DNA of 64,000 nt, from assembly GCA_020633125.1 (NCBI GenBank), contig JACKEH010000020.1, positions 1 through 64,000 of the forward strand. Reading direction: 5' to 3'. This stretch comes from Sandaracinus sp. GTDB lineage: Bacteria; Myxococcota_A; Polyangia; Polyangiales; Houyiibacteriaceae. A program made the translations under genes and the position numbers. This document shows, in pieces, positions 1 through 10,190 of this stretch; the first letter of the stretch is position 1; each line of letters begins with the position of its first letter. A model generated the notes under the pieces. That model saw nothing but the letters and a program-made list of their open reading frames with translations, did no database searches and was not told the origin of the DNA.

Positions 1-28
1 AACGCGGCTTCGGCCGCAGTCGACGAAC

Positions 29-54
29 GAGGTCGCTCTTTCGAGAGCGGCCTC
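29..54 (+). terminator. Hairpin with TTCG tetraloop, possible terminator
   Basis: An 11-bp stem (one T-G wobble) closes on a TTCG tetraloop and is followed by a pyrimidine-leaning stretch. No gene lies upstream inside the window, so it probably ends a transcript entering from the left. The T-tract is weak, so intrinsic termination is inferred. Confidence 0.4.
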
Positions 55-82
55 TTCGCGTTCCGTCGCGCACGCGCGTGCG

Positions 83-112
83 CGTGCCCGTGCCCGTGCC
101 CATGCCCGTGCC
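83..112. repeat. Hexanucleotide tandem repeat (CGTGCC)5
   Basis: Five consecutive 6-bp units, CGTGCC with one CATGCC variant, sit about 95 bp ahead of the ClC gene. This is a simple-sequence tract. Length variation could alter spacing in the upstream region, but no function is visible. Confidence 0.7.
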
Positions 113-206
113 GCGTCCGCACCCGTGCACCCGAGCGCCGACATCGCTCGGTGAGCCACGGACACTTCGTTGACCCACCCGCTCGTCTCGGACAACGTCG
201 CTCGAC

Positions 207-1532
207 GTGACCTCCGAGGAGCGACGCGAACGAGCGATCGAGCTCGGCCGGTGGACGGTGTTGGGTGCGCTGGTCGGGGTGCTCTGCGGCGCGGCCTCGG
301 CGCTCTTCCTCTGGCTCCTCGAAGAAGCGACCCACTTTCGCGGCGAGCACCTCACGCTCGTCTTCGCTCTCCCCGTCGCCGGCCTCGCGATCGGCTTCTT
401 CTACGAACGTTTCGGAAGCCAGGTGCTGGCGGGCAGTGACCTCGTGCTCGACACGGTCTCGGCCGGGGAGGTCGGTGACGACGGCATCGTGCACGCGGCC
501 GAGGCGCCGCCGATCCCGACCCGCATGGCCCCGATGGTCCTCGTCGGCACCGTGCTCACCCACCTCTTCGGCGGCAGCGCGGGCCGCGAAGGCACCGCGG
601 TCCAGATGGGCGCCAGCCTCGCCGACGCGCTGAGTCACCGCTTGAAGGTGGCGCCGACGATGCGGCGGGATCTGCTCGTCGCGGGCATGGCCGGCGGCTT
701 CGGATCCGTCTTCGGAACTCCGATCGCGGGGCTTCTCTTCGGGCTCGAGGTCGCGACGGTGGGTCGCTTCGAACGCCGCCCCTTGTTGCCGGCGCTGGTC
801 GCCGCGGTGGTCGGCGATCGCACCACCCACGCCTTCGGCATCGGCCACACGCATTACCCGAGCCCGGAGCCGCTCGCGCTGACCCCCCTCGTGTTCGCCA
901 AATGGCTGGTCTTCGCGGTGGCCATCGCCGCGGCGACGGCGGTGTTCATCGAGCTCACGCACCTGCTCAAGGTCGCGTCGAAGCGCTTCTTCGTGCGGCT
1001 CCCCTACCGGCTCTTCGCGGGTGGCGCGCTCGTGGTGTTGCTCTGGCAAGTCGTGGGCACCGACGACTACCTCGGCCTCGGCGTGCCCACGATCGTGCGC
1101 GCGTTCGAAGACCCCGCGCTGCCTCGCTACGCCTTCGCGCTGAAGCTGCTCTTCACCGCCGTCACGCTCGGCGCGGGCTTCTTCGGCGGCGAGGTCACGC
1201 CGCTCTTCTTCCTCGGCGCCGCGCTCGGCAACGCGCTCGCGCACCTGCTCGGCTTGCCGCTCGAGCTCGCGGCCGGCGTCGGTCTCGCGGCGGTCTTCGC
1301 CGCCGCTTCGAACACACCGGTCGCGCTCTCGATCATGGCGGTCGAGCTGCTCGGCGCGAACGTCTTACCTCACGTCGTGATCGTCGCGGTCGTCGCGTAT
1401 TTCCTCACCGGCCACCGAAGCATCTACGGCGCGCAACGCGTCGGGCGAACCAAAGGCGGTCGCACGTTGACGCCGCCGGTGGCGCTACGGGACTTGGGCA
1501 AGTCGGCGGCGCCCGAGCGACCTCCGAGCTGA
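207..1532 (+). CDS. ClC-family anion channel/antiporter
   Basis: A 441-residue integral membrane protein of the ClC chloride channel/antiporter superfamily, with about ten or more hydrophobic segments. The glutamate-gate motif is present as GREGTAVQMG, within a GGSAGREGT block, and GAGFFGGEVTP matches the second ion-binding segment (GxFxP in classic members). The classic GSGIP serine motif is replaced by a GSDLVLD-type segment, which resembles the subgroup annotated as voltage-gated chloride channel family protein; some relatives there are fluoride/proton antiporters. No cytosolic CBS domains follow. Translation starts at GTG (207). The gene is convergent with the next one, 19 bp away. Family is confident; ion preference is not determined. 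Confidence 0.88.
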   Translation: MTSEERRERAIELGRWTVLGALVGVLCGAASALFLWLLEEATHFRGEHLTLVFALPVAGLAIGFFYERFGSQVLAGSDLVLDTVSAGEVGDDGIVHAAEAPPIPTRMAPMVLVGTVLTHLFGGSAGREGTAVQMGASLADALSHRLKVAPTMRRDLLVAGMAGGFGSVFGTPIAGLLFGLEVATVGRFERRPLLPALVAAVVGDRTTHAFGIGHTHYPSPEPLALTPLVFAKWLVFAVAIAAATAVFIELTHLLKVASKRFFVRLPYRLFAGGALVVLLWQVVGTDDYLGLGVPTIVRAFEDPALPRYAFALKLLFTAVTLGAGFFGGEVTPLFFLGAALGNALAHLLGLPLELAAGVGLAAVFAAASNTPVALSIMAVELLGANVLPHVVIVAVVAYFLTGHRSIYGAQRVGRTKGGRTLTPPVALRDLGKSAAPERPPS

Positions 1533-1551
1533 GCCGCCGCCCCGCTCGACC

Positions 1552-2526
1552 TCAGTCGATCCACTGGCAGCGCAAGTGGTTCTCGACCACGTCGCGCTCT
1601 TCGTCGGAGAGGCGCCGCTCGTACACGCGCACCTCCGCGAACGATGCGTCGATTCGGCCCCGCGCGTGGTCCTGGTGCGCGCCGATCCACCAGTTGTTCG
1701 GCGCTTCGATGCGCCCGGAGGTAGACGAGCCATCGGCGAAGACCGCGCCGTCGAGGCGAATCACGACGTCGCCGCTTCCGCCGTCGCGCGACGTGGAGAT
1801 CACGTGCGGCATGCCGTCGTCGATGCGACCGGACGAACGAATGCCGTGTCCGGACTCTTGGCGCGTGAACCCGAGCTTCGCGTCCGAGAGCACCAGCGCC
1901 GCGTCGGCAACGTCGCCCGCGCCGTCGCCGCCGAGGATGCACGGCGAGTCGAACCAGTTGCCCGCGTTGCGTCGATAGCTCGTGCGCAGGACCACGAAGA
2001 TCGTGAAGTCGTCGACGCGGGGGTTCAGCAGCTCGAGGTGACTCTCGTCGAGCCCCTTCGTGCGCACCGAGGGCCGACCCACACCGAAGCCTTCGGGTTC
2101 GTACGCCACGTCGCGCGCGAGGGCGTGGTTCGAGCGCGCGCTCTGGTCGAGCCACGTGACCACGGAGAGCCGCCCGTCCATGCCAGGCGTGGTCGTCACG
2201 CCGACGCTCGCGTCGTAGTGCACCACGAGGCCTTCGCGGGTCGGTGCGGCGAGGCCGTCGCAGCTCGCGCCGGCGTCGCTTCCGGCGTCACTTCCGGCAT
2301 CGCTTCCGGCGTCCACCCCACCGTCGATTCCACCGTCTTCGCCCGGCGACGATCCGGCGTCGGAGCCTGCGTCGTCCCGGTCGGGCAGGCTGCCGTCGAC
2401 GTCGCCCGCGTCCGCGGCTTCGTGTCCCGCGTCGCGCGCCACCACGGACCCGTCGCCGTCGACGCTCAAGCCGGCCCGGTCGACCGAACAACCGAGGAGC
2501 ACGAGCAGGAGCAGCCGAGCGTGCAC
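1552..2526 (-). CDS. Lipoprotein with Asp-Ala-Gly linker and LamG-like domain
   Basis: About 324 residues from a GTG start at 2526, chosen because it places a classic lipobox (LVLLGC) at the N-terminus; an upstream ATG at 2589 would bury it. After the lipid-attachment Cys comes a low-complexity Asp/Gly/Ala linker with repeated D-A-G and S-D-A-G units, typical of myxobacterial surface lipoproteins. The C-terminal about 220 residues look like a concanavalin/LamG jelly-roll, with LVVHYDAS near its start, WLDQS, a FTIFVVLR strand and an R-x-F-A-E-V-R-V-Y ending. The likely role is ligand or carbohydrate binding at the outer membrane; the substrate is unknown. Confidence 0.8.
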   Translation of the reverse strand: MHARLLLLVLLGCSVDRAGLSVDGDGSVVARDAGHEAADAGDVDGSLPDRDDAGSDAGSSPGEDGGIDGGVDAGSDAGSDAGSDAGASCDGLAAPTREGLVVHYDASVGVTTTPGMDGRLSVVTWLDQSARSNHALARDVAYEPEGFGVGRPSVRTKGLDESHLELLNPRVDDFTIFVVLRTSYRRNAGNWFDSPCILGGDGAGDVADAALVLSDAKLGFTRQESGHGIRSSGRIDDGMPHVISTSRDGGSGDVVIRLDGAVFADGSSTSGRIEAPNNWWIGAHQDHARGRIDASFAEVRVYERRLSDEERDVVENHLRCQWID

Positions 2527-2604
2527 TTCGCGATCGTATCCGAGTCCGCATGCGCTGGGGGAGCCTGTCGAGGATCCACGCTCCGACACGAGTCGATGAC
2601 ACCC

Positions 2605-4218
<1,614 letters not shown>

Positions 4219-4478
4219 CTCACCAACCGCAAGCCGGACGCGCGATCGCGATGTCGACGAGAACCGCGAAGGTCGTCTCTCCGAGCGGAGCCCTCGCTCG
4301 CGCTTGCCGCGAGGCCGTGGGCGTCGTCGACGGAGTCTCGGACTCGCCGCCACACACCATCGCCAACACGAGCCCCCCGACGCATTCGATGTCCCCTCCG
4401 ATGTCCTCTGATGGTGCGTCGACCGCGACGACGGGGCCGGATGGCGGCCTCGGAGCGACGATAGCAGAAGATAAGTGT

Positions 4479-4500
4479 CGATATCAGACCATCTGAATCG
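4479..4500. promoter_or_regulatory. Candidate RtcR upstream activating palindrome
   Basis: An imperfect palindrome (CGATATCAGA, spacer CCA, TCTGAATCG) lies in an unusually AT-rich patch of the rtcR-rtcB intergenic region. Its centre is about 80 bp upstream of the sigma54 -24 element, a normal distance for an enhancer-binding protein site. Assignment to RtcR is inferred from position and symmetry only. Confidence 0.4.
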
Positions 4501-4570
4501 GCATGGCCCTCGTGGGGGTGTCGTCGAGAATGTGTTGTTGTTTCGTGATCTTGTGAGTCGGGTGGCCAGC

Positions 4571-4586
4571 TGGCACACGTCTCGCT
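4571..4586 (+). promoter_or_regulatory. Sigma54 promoter of rtcB
   Basis: TGGCAC, 5 nt, TCGCT matches the -24/-12 consensus (TGGCAC-N5-TTGCW) at all positions but one, with GG and GC exactly 10 nt apart. It lies 48 bp before the rtcB ATG, giving a transcript start near 4598. The adjacent gene encodes the sigma54 activator RtcR, which makes the assignment strong. Confidence 0.82.
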
Positions 4587-4633
4587 CTACTCCACGACGT
4601 CCCGCCGAGGCGGCGGAAGCAGGAGAAGAAGCC

Positions 4634-5899
4634 ATGGACGAGCAGCGCAACTACGACGTGATGACGACCCCGGACGGTGGCCTCGTGAAGATGTGGACGC
4701 GGGGTGTCGTGGTCGAAGATGCGGCGCGCCATCAGCTCGCGAACGTCGCGGCGATGCCGTTCATCCACAAGTGGGTGGCGGCGATGCCGGACGTGCACTG
4801 GGGCATGGGCGCGACGGTCGGCTCCGTGATTCCGACGAAGCAGGCGATCATCCCGGCCGCGGTCGGGGTGGACCTCGGCTGCGGCATGATGGCGGTCAAG
4901 ACCTCGCTTCGCGCCGAGCACCTGCCGGACGACCTCAAGGGCGTGCGTTCGGCGATCGAGGCGGCGGTGCCGCACGGCCGCACGGTGTCGCGTTCGACGA
5001 AGCGGGATCGTGGCGCGTGGGGTGACCCGCCGGCGCCGGTCGCGGACGCGTGGGCGAGCAAGCTCGCGAGCGAGTTCGCGGTGATCTGCGACAAGCACCC
5101 GAAGATCGCGCAGAGCAACCACGTGAGCCACCTCGGTACGCTCGGCACGGGCAACCACTTCATCGAGCTCTGCCTCGACGAGGCGGGTGACGTGTGGGTG
5201 ATGTTGCACTCCGGTTCGCGCGGCGTCGGGAACCGCATCGGTTCGTACTTCATCGAGCTCGCGAAGCAGGAGATGCGTACGTGGCACGTGAACCTTCCGG
5301 ACGAGAACCTCGCGTACTTGCCGGAGGGGACGACGCACTTCGACGACTACGTCGAGGCGGTGGATTGGGCGCAGCGTTTCGCGCGGGAGAACCGTGAGGT
5401 GATGATGCGCGCGACGCTGGCCGCGCTCCGCAAGGTGCTCGGTGCCGGCTCCACCGGGTCGGCGGGGTCAGCCGCCGACTTCACGACGGCGGACGTGGCG
5501 GTGAACTGCCACCACAACTACGTGGCGAAGGAGCATCACTTCGGCGCCGACGTCTTCGTGACCCGCAAGGGCGCGGTGCGTGCGGGTGCGGGTGAGCTCG
5601 GCATCATCCCGGGCTCGATGGGGACGCGCTCCTACATCGTGCGCGGAAAGGGCAACGCCGAGAGCTTCTGCTCTTGCTCGCACGGCGCCGGCCGCGCGAT
5701 GAGCCGCGCCGAGGCAAAGCGGCGCTTCACGCTCGAGGACCACGCGAAGGCGACCGCGGGCATCGAGTGCCGCAAGGACGAGGACGTGATCGACGAGACG
5801 CCGATGGCCTACAAGGACATCGACTCCGTGATGGCGGCGCAGGCCGACCTCGTGGACGTCGTGCACGTACTTCGTCAGGTCGTGTGCGTGAAGGGCTGA
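4634..5899 (+). CDS. rtcB: RtcB, 3'-phosphate/5'-OH RNA ligase
   Basis: 421 residues from ATG 4634, preceded by AGGAG at a good distance; upstream in-frame sequence lies in the promoter region. RtcB seals RNA ends with 2',3'-cyclic phosphate or 3'-phosphate to 5'-OH using GTP and Mn2+. Metal ligands and catalytic residues are visible: VGVDLGCG with D80 and C83, TGNHF with H175, HSGSRG with H192, NCHHNYV around H293, and the guanylylated histidine in SCSHGAGR (H350). The C-terminus LRQVVCVKG is identical to the E. coli ending. Length is near the family norm (about 408). First gene of the RtcR-controlled unit. Confidence 0.97.
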   Translation: MDEQRNYDVMTTPDGGLVKMWTRGVVVEDAARHQLANVAAMPFIHKWVAAMPDVHWGMGATVGSVIPTKQAIIPAAVGVDLGCGMMAVKTSLRAEHLPDDLKGVRSAIEAAVPHGRTVSRSTKRDRGAWGDPPAPVADAWASKLASEFAVICDKHPKIAQSNHVSHLGTLGTGNHFIELCLDEAGDVWVMLHSGSRGVGNRIGSYFIELAKQEMRTWHVNLPDENLAYLPEGTTHFDDYVEAVDWAQRFARENREVMMRATLAALRKVLGAGSTGSAGSAADFTTADVAVNCHHNYVAKEHHFGADVFVTRKGAVRAGAGELGIIPGSMGTRSYIVRGKGNAESFCSCSHGAGRAMSRAEAKRRFTLEDHAKATAGIECRKDEDVIDETPMAYKDIDSVMAAQADLVDVVHVLRQVVCVKG

Positions 5900-6024
5900 A
5901 AGGCCCCGACGAGCGGCGCGATCCGTTCGTTGCGTCACGCCGAAGTGACCGCCGACACGTTCTGAAGGCGGCGGTCGCGACGACCACTCCCGAGAAACCG
6001 ACGATCGAAAGTGCGTGATCGTGA

Positions 6025-6060
6025 GAGCGCCGGCCGATGCGTGTGCGTCGGCCGGCGCTC
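6025..6060 (+). terminator. Strong hairpin between rtcB and rtcA
   Basis: A perfect 13-bp inverted repeat (GAGCGCCGGCCGA and its complement) with a 10-nt loop is followed by a pyrimidine stretch (CCTTCTTTCCCCC). It fits an intrinsic terminator or an attenuator/RNA-stabilising stem. Because rtcA lies just downstream on the same strand, partial termination or RNA end processing is possible. Confidence 0.6.
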
Positions 6061-6235
6061 GCCTTCTTTCCCCCGTGACTTTCGTCGTGTGTGCTGCCGT
6101 GTGCTCGTCGTGCGTGCTCGTCGTGCGTGCTCGGCGCCCGCGTAAAAACGAAACCCGTGCGTCGGGCCTCTTTCCTTTCCTCCGATGCGACACACTCTCC
6201 GGCGCGCCTACGGCGACGTCCGATGGAGCTCCGCC

Positions 6236-7621
6236 ATGACTCTCTCCCTTCGAGACCTTCTGAACCGCGCGCGTTGGAGCGACGCGAACCTTCACGCGCT
6301 CGAGCTCGTGATCGTGCACCGCGGTGCGCCCGACGATCGGCGCACGGTCGCGGGCGCCATGGTCTCCGACGTGGGCGCGAGCGGCGTCACGCTCACGCCT
6401 TCCCGCGAGGACGAGGAAGCGCCGTTTCTTCCGTACCACCGCTTCCTGGCGGTGCGTGGGCCGCACGGTCTGCTCTGGGACAAGGAGCAGGGCGTGTTGC
6501 CGACGGCGGTCGCGCGTGAAGCGACCGTCACCTCGAGCGACGAGCCCGTCGGCCGTGAGGTCGGGGTCGCGCACGAGGTCGTGCTGCGCGCCGCGACCGA
6601 CACGACGCCGATCGTGATCGACGGCAGCGCGGGCGAGGGGGGCGGTCAGATCCTCCGCAGCTCGCTCACGCTCTCGCTGCTGACGGGCACGCCTTTCGTG
6701 ATCGACCGTATTCGTGGCAAGCGAAAGAAGGGTGGGTTGCTGCGTCAGCACCTGACCTGCGTGAACGCCGCAGCGGCGATCGGTTCGGCGAAGGTCGATG
6801 GCGCGCGCCTCGGCTCGCCGACGCTGACGTTTCGGCCGGGCGAGCTGCGCGGCGTCGACAAGTCCTTCGACATCGGCAGCGCGGGCTCGGTCGCGCTCGT
6901 GATGCAGACGATCGCGCTGCCCCTCGCGCTCGCGGACGGTCCGTCGACGATCACGCTGCGCGGCGGCACGCACGCGGCGTGGGCGCCGATCGTGCCTTTC
7001 CTCGAGCTCGCGTGGCTCCCGGTGATGCGCGCGATGGGCGCCGAGCTGTCGGTCGAGCTCCGCAAGCCGGGCTTCTACCCGGCGGGTGGTGGCGAGGTCG
7101 TGCTCCACGTCGCGCCCGGCAAGGCGACGCTCGCGCCGCTGCACCTCGCGCGTCGCGGTGCGCTCACGCTGGAGGCCGACGCGATCGTGTCGGATCTTCC
7201 GGAGTCGATCGCACGCCGTCAGCTCTCGACACTCGCGTCGGCGTTGCCGGAGTCGTCGTTGCGTCTGCGAAGCGGCAGCGTGCGAAGCCCGGGGCCGGGC
7301 AATGCGCTCTGGCTCGTCGCGCGCGACGAGGCGGGGACCACGAACGTGTTCTCCGGGCTCGGCGAGCGTGGCGTCTTGGCCGAAACGGTCGCCGAGCAAG
7401 TCGCGTCGCGTTTCGCCGCCTGGCGCGACTCCGGCGCCGCGGTCGACGAATACCTCGCCGACCAGCTGATGGTTCCCCTCGCGTTGGCCGGTGAGGGCAG
7501 CTTCACGACCGACGTCTTGAGCCTTCACGCGACCACGAACCTCGCGGTCATCGAAGCGTTCACGAACCGTCGCCTTCGGGCGTTCGACCTCGCGGACGGA
7601 CGTTTTCGCGTGCTGCTCTGA
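6236..7621 (+). CDS. rtcA: RNA 3'-terminal phosphate cyclase fused to MJ1316/DUF504 domain
   Basis: 461 residues from ATG 6236, with GGAG 7 nt upstream; this start is preferred over ATG 6185. Residues 1-88 match the MJ1316/DUF504 RNA cyclic-group-end recognition domain (LLNRARW, VIVHRGAP, PYHRFLAVRG). Residues about 127-461 are RtcA: IDGSAGEGGGQILR, the KKGGLLRQHL segment, GGTHAAWAP and YLADQLMVPLALAG. The adenylylated histidine is H431 in SLHATTN. RtcA converts RNA 3'-phosphate to 2',3'-cyclic phosphate using ATP. Standalone RtcA is about 340 residues, so the extra domain is a true fusion. It shares the rtcB direction and lies 336 bp downstream, after a hairpin. Confidence 0.93.
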   Translation: MTLSLRDLLNRARWSDANLHALELVIVHRGAPDDRRTVAGAMVSDVGASGVTLTPSREDEEAPFLPYHRFLAVRGPHGLLWDKEQGVLPTAVAREATVTSSDEPVGREVGVAHEVVLRAATDTTPIVIDGSAGEGGGQILRSSLTLSLLTGTPFVIDRIRGKRKKGGLLRQHLTCVNAAAAIGSAKVDGARLGSPTLTFRPGELRGVDKSFDIGSAGSVALVMQTIALPLALADGPSTITLRGGTHAAWAPIVPFLELAWLPVMRAMGAELSVELRKPGFYPAGGGEVVLHVAPGKATLAPLHLARRGALTLEADAIVSDLPESIARRQLSTLASALPESSLRLRSGSVRSPGPGNALWLVARDEAGTTNVFSGLGERGVLAETVAEQVASRFAAWRDSGAAVDEYLADQLMVPLALAGEGSFTTDVLSLHATTNLAVIEAFTNRRLRAFDLADGRFRVLL

Positions 7622-7730
7622 GCGCGGCACCTGCCTGCGGCGAAGACCCTCGATGGCCTCGGTGCCTCGGGGGTCGTCGTCGTTTCAGAGCGGGCATCCG
7701 TTGCACTGATTCCCGCTCTTCTCCTTTCTC

Positions 7731-7751
7731 GAGGGAGCGACGCGCTCCCTC
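7731..7751. terminator. Short perfect hairpin, possible rtcA terminator
   Basis: A 9-bp perfect stem (GAGGGAGCG and its complement) with a 3-nt loop lies 110 bp after the rtcA stop, between two convergent transcription units. No clear T-tract follows on either strand, so it is only a candidate terminator. Confidence 0.35.
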
Positions 7752-7805
7752 CCCCAACCGGCAGAGTCGGATTGAGGCCCCCTCCCACCACCGAGCAACG
7801 CCTCC

Positions 7806-7832
7806 ACTCGCACGGATTGGATCCGTGCGAGT
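7806..7832 (-). terminator. Perfect 12-bp hairpin after LuxR-AraC gene
   Basis: A perfect 12-bp inverted repeat (ACTCGCACGGAT, loop TGG, complement) lies 11 bp beyond the stop of the minus-strand regulator gene. Position and stability suggest transcription termination for that operon. The poly-T run typical of Rho-independent sites is missing. Confidence 0.45.
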
Positions 7833-7843
7833 CGGGCGTGCTC

Positions 7844-9097
7844 TCAGGCGCCGAGACCGCGAAGGGCGTCGAGCACGTGCACCGGCGCCGCGCGGCGCGC
7901 TTCGAGGGCCCCGACCAAGCGGTCGACACGCACCTCGCCGACGAGCCGCTCGAAGCTCGTGTGCGCAACCTCCAGCGCATCCAGGAACGAGCGACGCGAC
8001 ATGCCGAAGCGCCGCGCAATGGCGCCGGCGTCGACTTGGTCACCGTGGTCGAGCGCGCACGCGATCGCGCGACGCACCCGTTGAATCGCCGCCGGTCGGC
8101 CGAGCCCCGCGACGCGTCGGAACGCGACTTCCTTGAGGAGCTCGTGGACGCCCGCGTCGCCGTGCGGCATCGCGTGATCCGCCAGGCCCCGCGGCAGCAC
8201 CAGCTCGTTGGTCGCGGCGCCGTATTGCACCTCGCACCCGAAGAGCGCCTCCGCCAACCCGTCGCCCGGGTCGTCGTATTGCAGGCTCACCTGGATCGGG
8301 CGCTCCGGCACGTTCTCCCGCAGGCGCTCGTAGAGGCAGCCGAACGCCCAATCGAGCACTGCCCGGGGCGGGCACATGCCCTCGACCCAATAGCCCAAGA
8401 CGAGCTGGTCACCACGCGTGCGTGTGACGCGTTTGCCGCCGTCGTGAAGGAGGTCGCCGTAGTCGCTGACCACCCCGAGCGCGTCACCGAGGGTGGGCGC
8501 GCTGAGCGAGAGCCATTCCATCAAGCCCAGGGTGCCCGCCGGCATCGCCCGCGCGAGGTCGAGACCGAAGCCGGGACGCCCGGTGAGCGCGGCGAGCCCG
8601 TCGAAGAGCGCGCAATAGTCTTCGCGCAGCAACGCTTCGCCGTCGACGTAATCGACGTCGAGCTCTCGACGCGTGGTGTCGAAGCAGATGCCGATGCCGT
8701 CGTAGGTCGCGCGAAGCATCGCGGTCGTCGCCGGCGAGTTCACCAGGCCCGAACGCGCGCTGGGGCGCGGTCGCGAGGTGATCACGGTCGGCGCGGCGAA
8801 GGGCTCGTCGTCGAGCGAGCGCTGCACCAACAGGCGCGCCAGATCCCAACGCGAGCTGACGCCGAGCTTCGCGAAGATGCTGCGGAGCTGGTTGGCGACG
8901 GTGCGAAGCGAGACGCCGCGTGCTTCGGCGACCTCCGCGTTGCTCATGCCATCCACCACCGCGAGCGCGACCTCGCGTTCGCTCGCGGTCAGCTCCGGCA
9001 GCGAAGGCTCGGGCACCTCGAGGTCGAGCACGATCACTTCGAGGTCGTCGTGCTCGAAGCGCACCAGGTGCAGCGTCTCGTCGTCGAGCTCGTTCAT
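7844..9097 (-). CDS. Chimeric regulator: LuxR-type HTH plus AraC-type region
   Basis: 417 residues from ATG 9097. A LuxR/GerE HTH lies near the N-terminus (LTASEREVALAVVDG, SNAEVAEARGVSLRTVANQLRSIFAKLGV). The rest resembles AraC regulators of the arabinose_bd type: an ATYDGIGICFD entry, a GLMEWLSLSAPTLGDAL segment and a C-terminal partial helix-turn-helix (AIARRFGMSRRSFLDAL). Only the first half of the usual double AraC HTH can be seen. The ATG overlaps the stop of the upstream regulator (ATGA), so the two are translationally coupled. No target is evident. The LuxR-before-AraC order is unusual. Confidence 0.8.
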   Translation of the reverse strand: MNELDDETLHLVRFEHDDLEVIVLDLEVPEPSLPELTASEREVALAVVDGMSNAEVAEARGVSLRTVANQLRSIFAKLGVSSRWDLARLLVQRSLDDEPFAAPTVITSRPRPSARSGLVNSPATTAMLRATYDGIGICFDTTRRELDVDYVDGEALLREDYCALFDGLAALTGRPGFGLDLARAMPAGTLGLMEWLSLSAPTLGDALGVVSDYGDLLHDGGKRVTRTRGDQLVLGYWVEGMCPPRAVLDWAFGCLYERLRENVPERPIQVSLQYDDPGDGLAEALFGCEVQYGAATNELVLPRGLADHAMPHGDAGVHELLKEVAFRRVAGLGRPAAIQRVRRAIACALDHGDQVDAGAIARRFGMSRRSFLDALEVAHTSFERLVGEVRVDRLVGALEARRAAPVHVLDALRGLGA

Positions 9098-10008
9098 CGC
9101 TTCGACCCGAGGCTGGCGACGTGGACGAGCTCCGAGCGCGGGTCGATGCCGAGCTTGGTGCGCAAGCGGGCGAGCCGGCCGGAGACGGTGGCCTCCGCGA
9201 TGTCGAGCTCGAAGGCGATCTCTTGCAGCGAGAGGCCGCGACGGAGGCCGTCGAGCACTTGGCGCTCTCCGTCGTCGAGCGAACGGAACGCACGCGAGCC
9301 CGGGTCCTTCGGACGGATCGCGACGAGGCGACGGGTGCGACCGACGCGGCGTTCTTCGACCACCGCGAAACCATCGTCCGCGAGCGCGCCGAGGAACGCG
9401 AGGGCGCTCGCCGCGTCCTTGGGCGAGCGTGTCTTGCGGGCGGCGTGGCGGCGGCGGTCGAGCTCGGCGAGCGCGCCACGAAGCTTCGCCGGAAGGTCCC
9501 CGTCGAGGCAGGCATCGACGGGCTCCGGATCCGCACGCAGCGCCGCGCCGACCCCCACGTAGTGTGCGAGCGAGAGCCACGCCCCGCGCCCACGCTCGTC
9601 GAGGCGCTCGTTCTTCTCGAGGAAGACGCCCACGCTCACTCCGGGGGGCGCGACCAACCCGAGGATGTCCTGCACCCCGGCGTCGCCCATCGCCTTCGCG
9701 AGTGGTTCGGGAATGGTCTCGTGAACCTCGCTCAAGCCAACGACGGTGGCTCCCGAACGGTAGATTCGTTGGAGCTGCGCTTCGTCCAGGGTCGCGTGGC
9801 CGGCCTCGAGAATCGCGCCCGCGAGCGGGTCCGCGGCGCCGAGGCGCTCGAGACGGCGCCCGTTGTCGTGGACGCGGAGCATCTGGACTGCACGCGCTTG
9901 AACGGCGTGGCGAAGCCCGGATCCGAGCGCGTCCGACCAGCCGTCGAGATCGTCGACCTCGTCCGCCGCCTCGAACGCTTGAAGCAGTGCGACGGGAGTG
10001 CGCCCCAT
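9094..10008 (-). CDS. LuxR-family transcriptional regulator
   Basis: 304 residues from ATG 10008. A GAF/PAS-like sensor region of about 230 residues precedes a C-terminal LuxR HTH: LDDGERQVLDGLRRGLSLQEIAFELDIAEATVSGRL in outline, ending KLGI. It sits upstream of, and overlaps by 4 nt, the LuxR-AraC regulator, so both probably act in one pathway. An upstream extension of the frame exists but lacks protein-like composition. Ligand and target genes are unknown. Confidence 0.82.
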   Translation of the reverse strand: MGRTPVALLQAFEAADEVDDLDGWSDALGSGLRHAVQARAVQMLRVHDNGRRLERLGAADPLAGAILEAGHATLDEAQLQRIYRSGATVVGLSEVHETIPEPLAKAMGDAGVQDILGLVAPPGVSVGVFLEKNERLDERGRGAWLSLAHYVGVGAALRADPEPVDACLDGDLPAKLRGALAELDRRRHAARKTRSPKDAASALAFLGALADDGFAVVEERRVGRTRRLVAIRPKDPGSRAFRSLDDGERQVLDGLRRGLSLQEIAFELDIAEATVSGRLARLRTKLGIDPRSELVHVASLGSKR

Positions 10009-10190
10009 GGCGTTCGAGGATGCCGGCTGCCGGTGCGAACGAACATGGGCAATCCACCGACACTCCGCCGTTCCGCCGGGGGCGGCTGTTTCCTTTGCAC
10101 CTGTACCCGTCGCCTTCGGATGCGTTTCGCACGACTTCGCTGCATGCATGCGCCGCCCTCCTCGCGAGCCGTGTTCGGCTGCGAAGGGGA

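Noticed and set aside
113..206. Fluoride riboswitch ahead of the ClC gene
   Set aside because: Looked for the conserved crcB-motif core in the leader and did not find it.
7430..7480. Loss of the RtcA catalytic histidine at DEYLADQ
   Set aside because: Tyr at this place also occurs in E. coli RtcA as I recall it; the adenylylated His is the later one in SLHATTN, which is intact.
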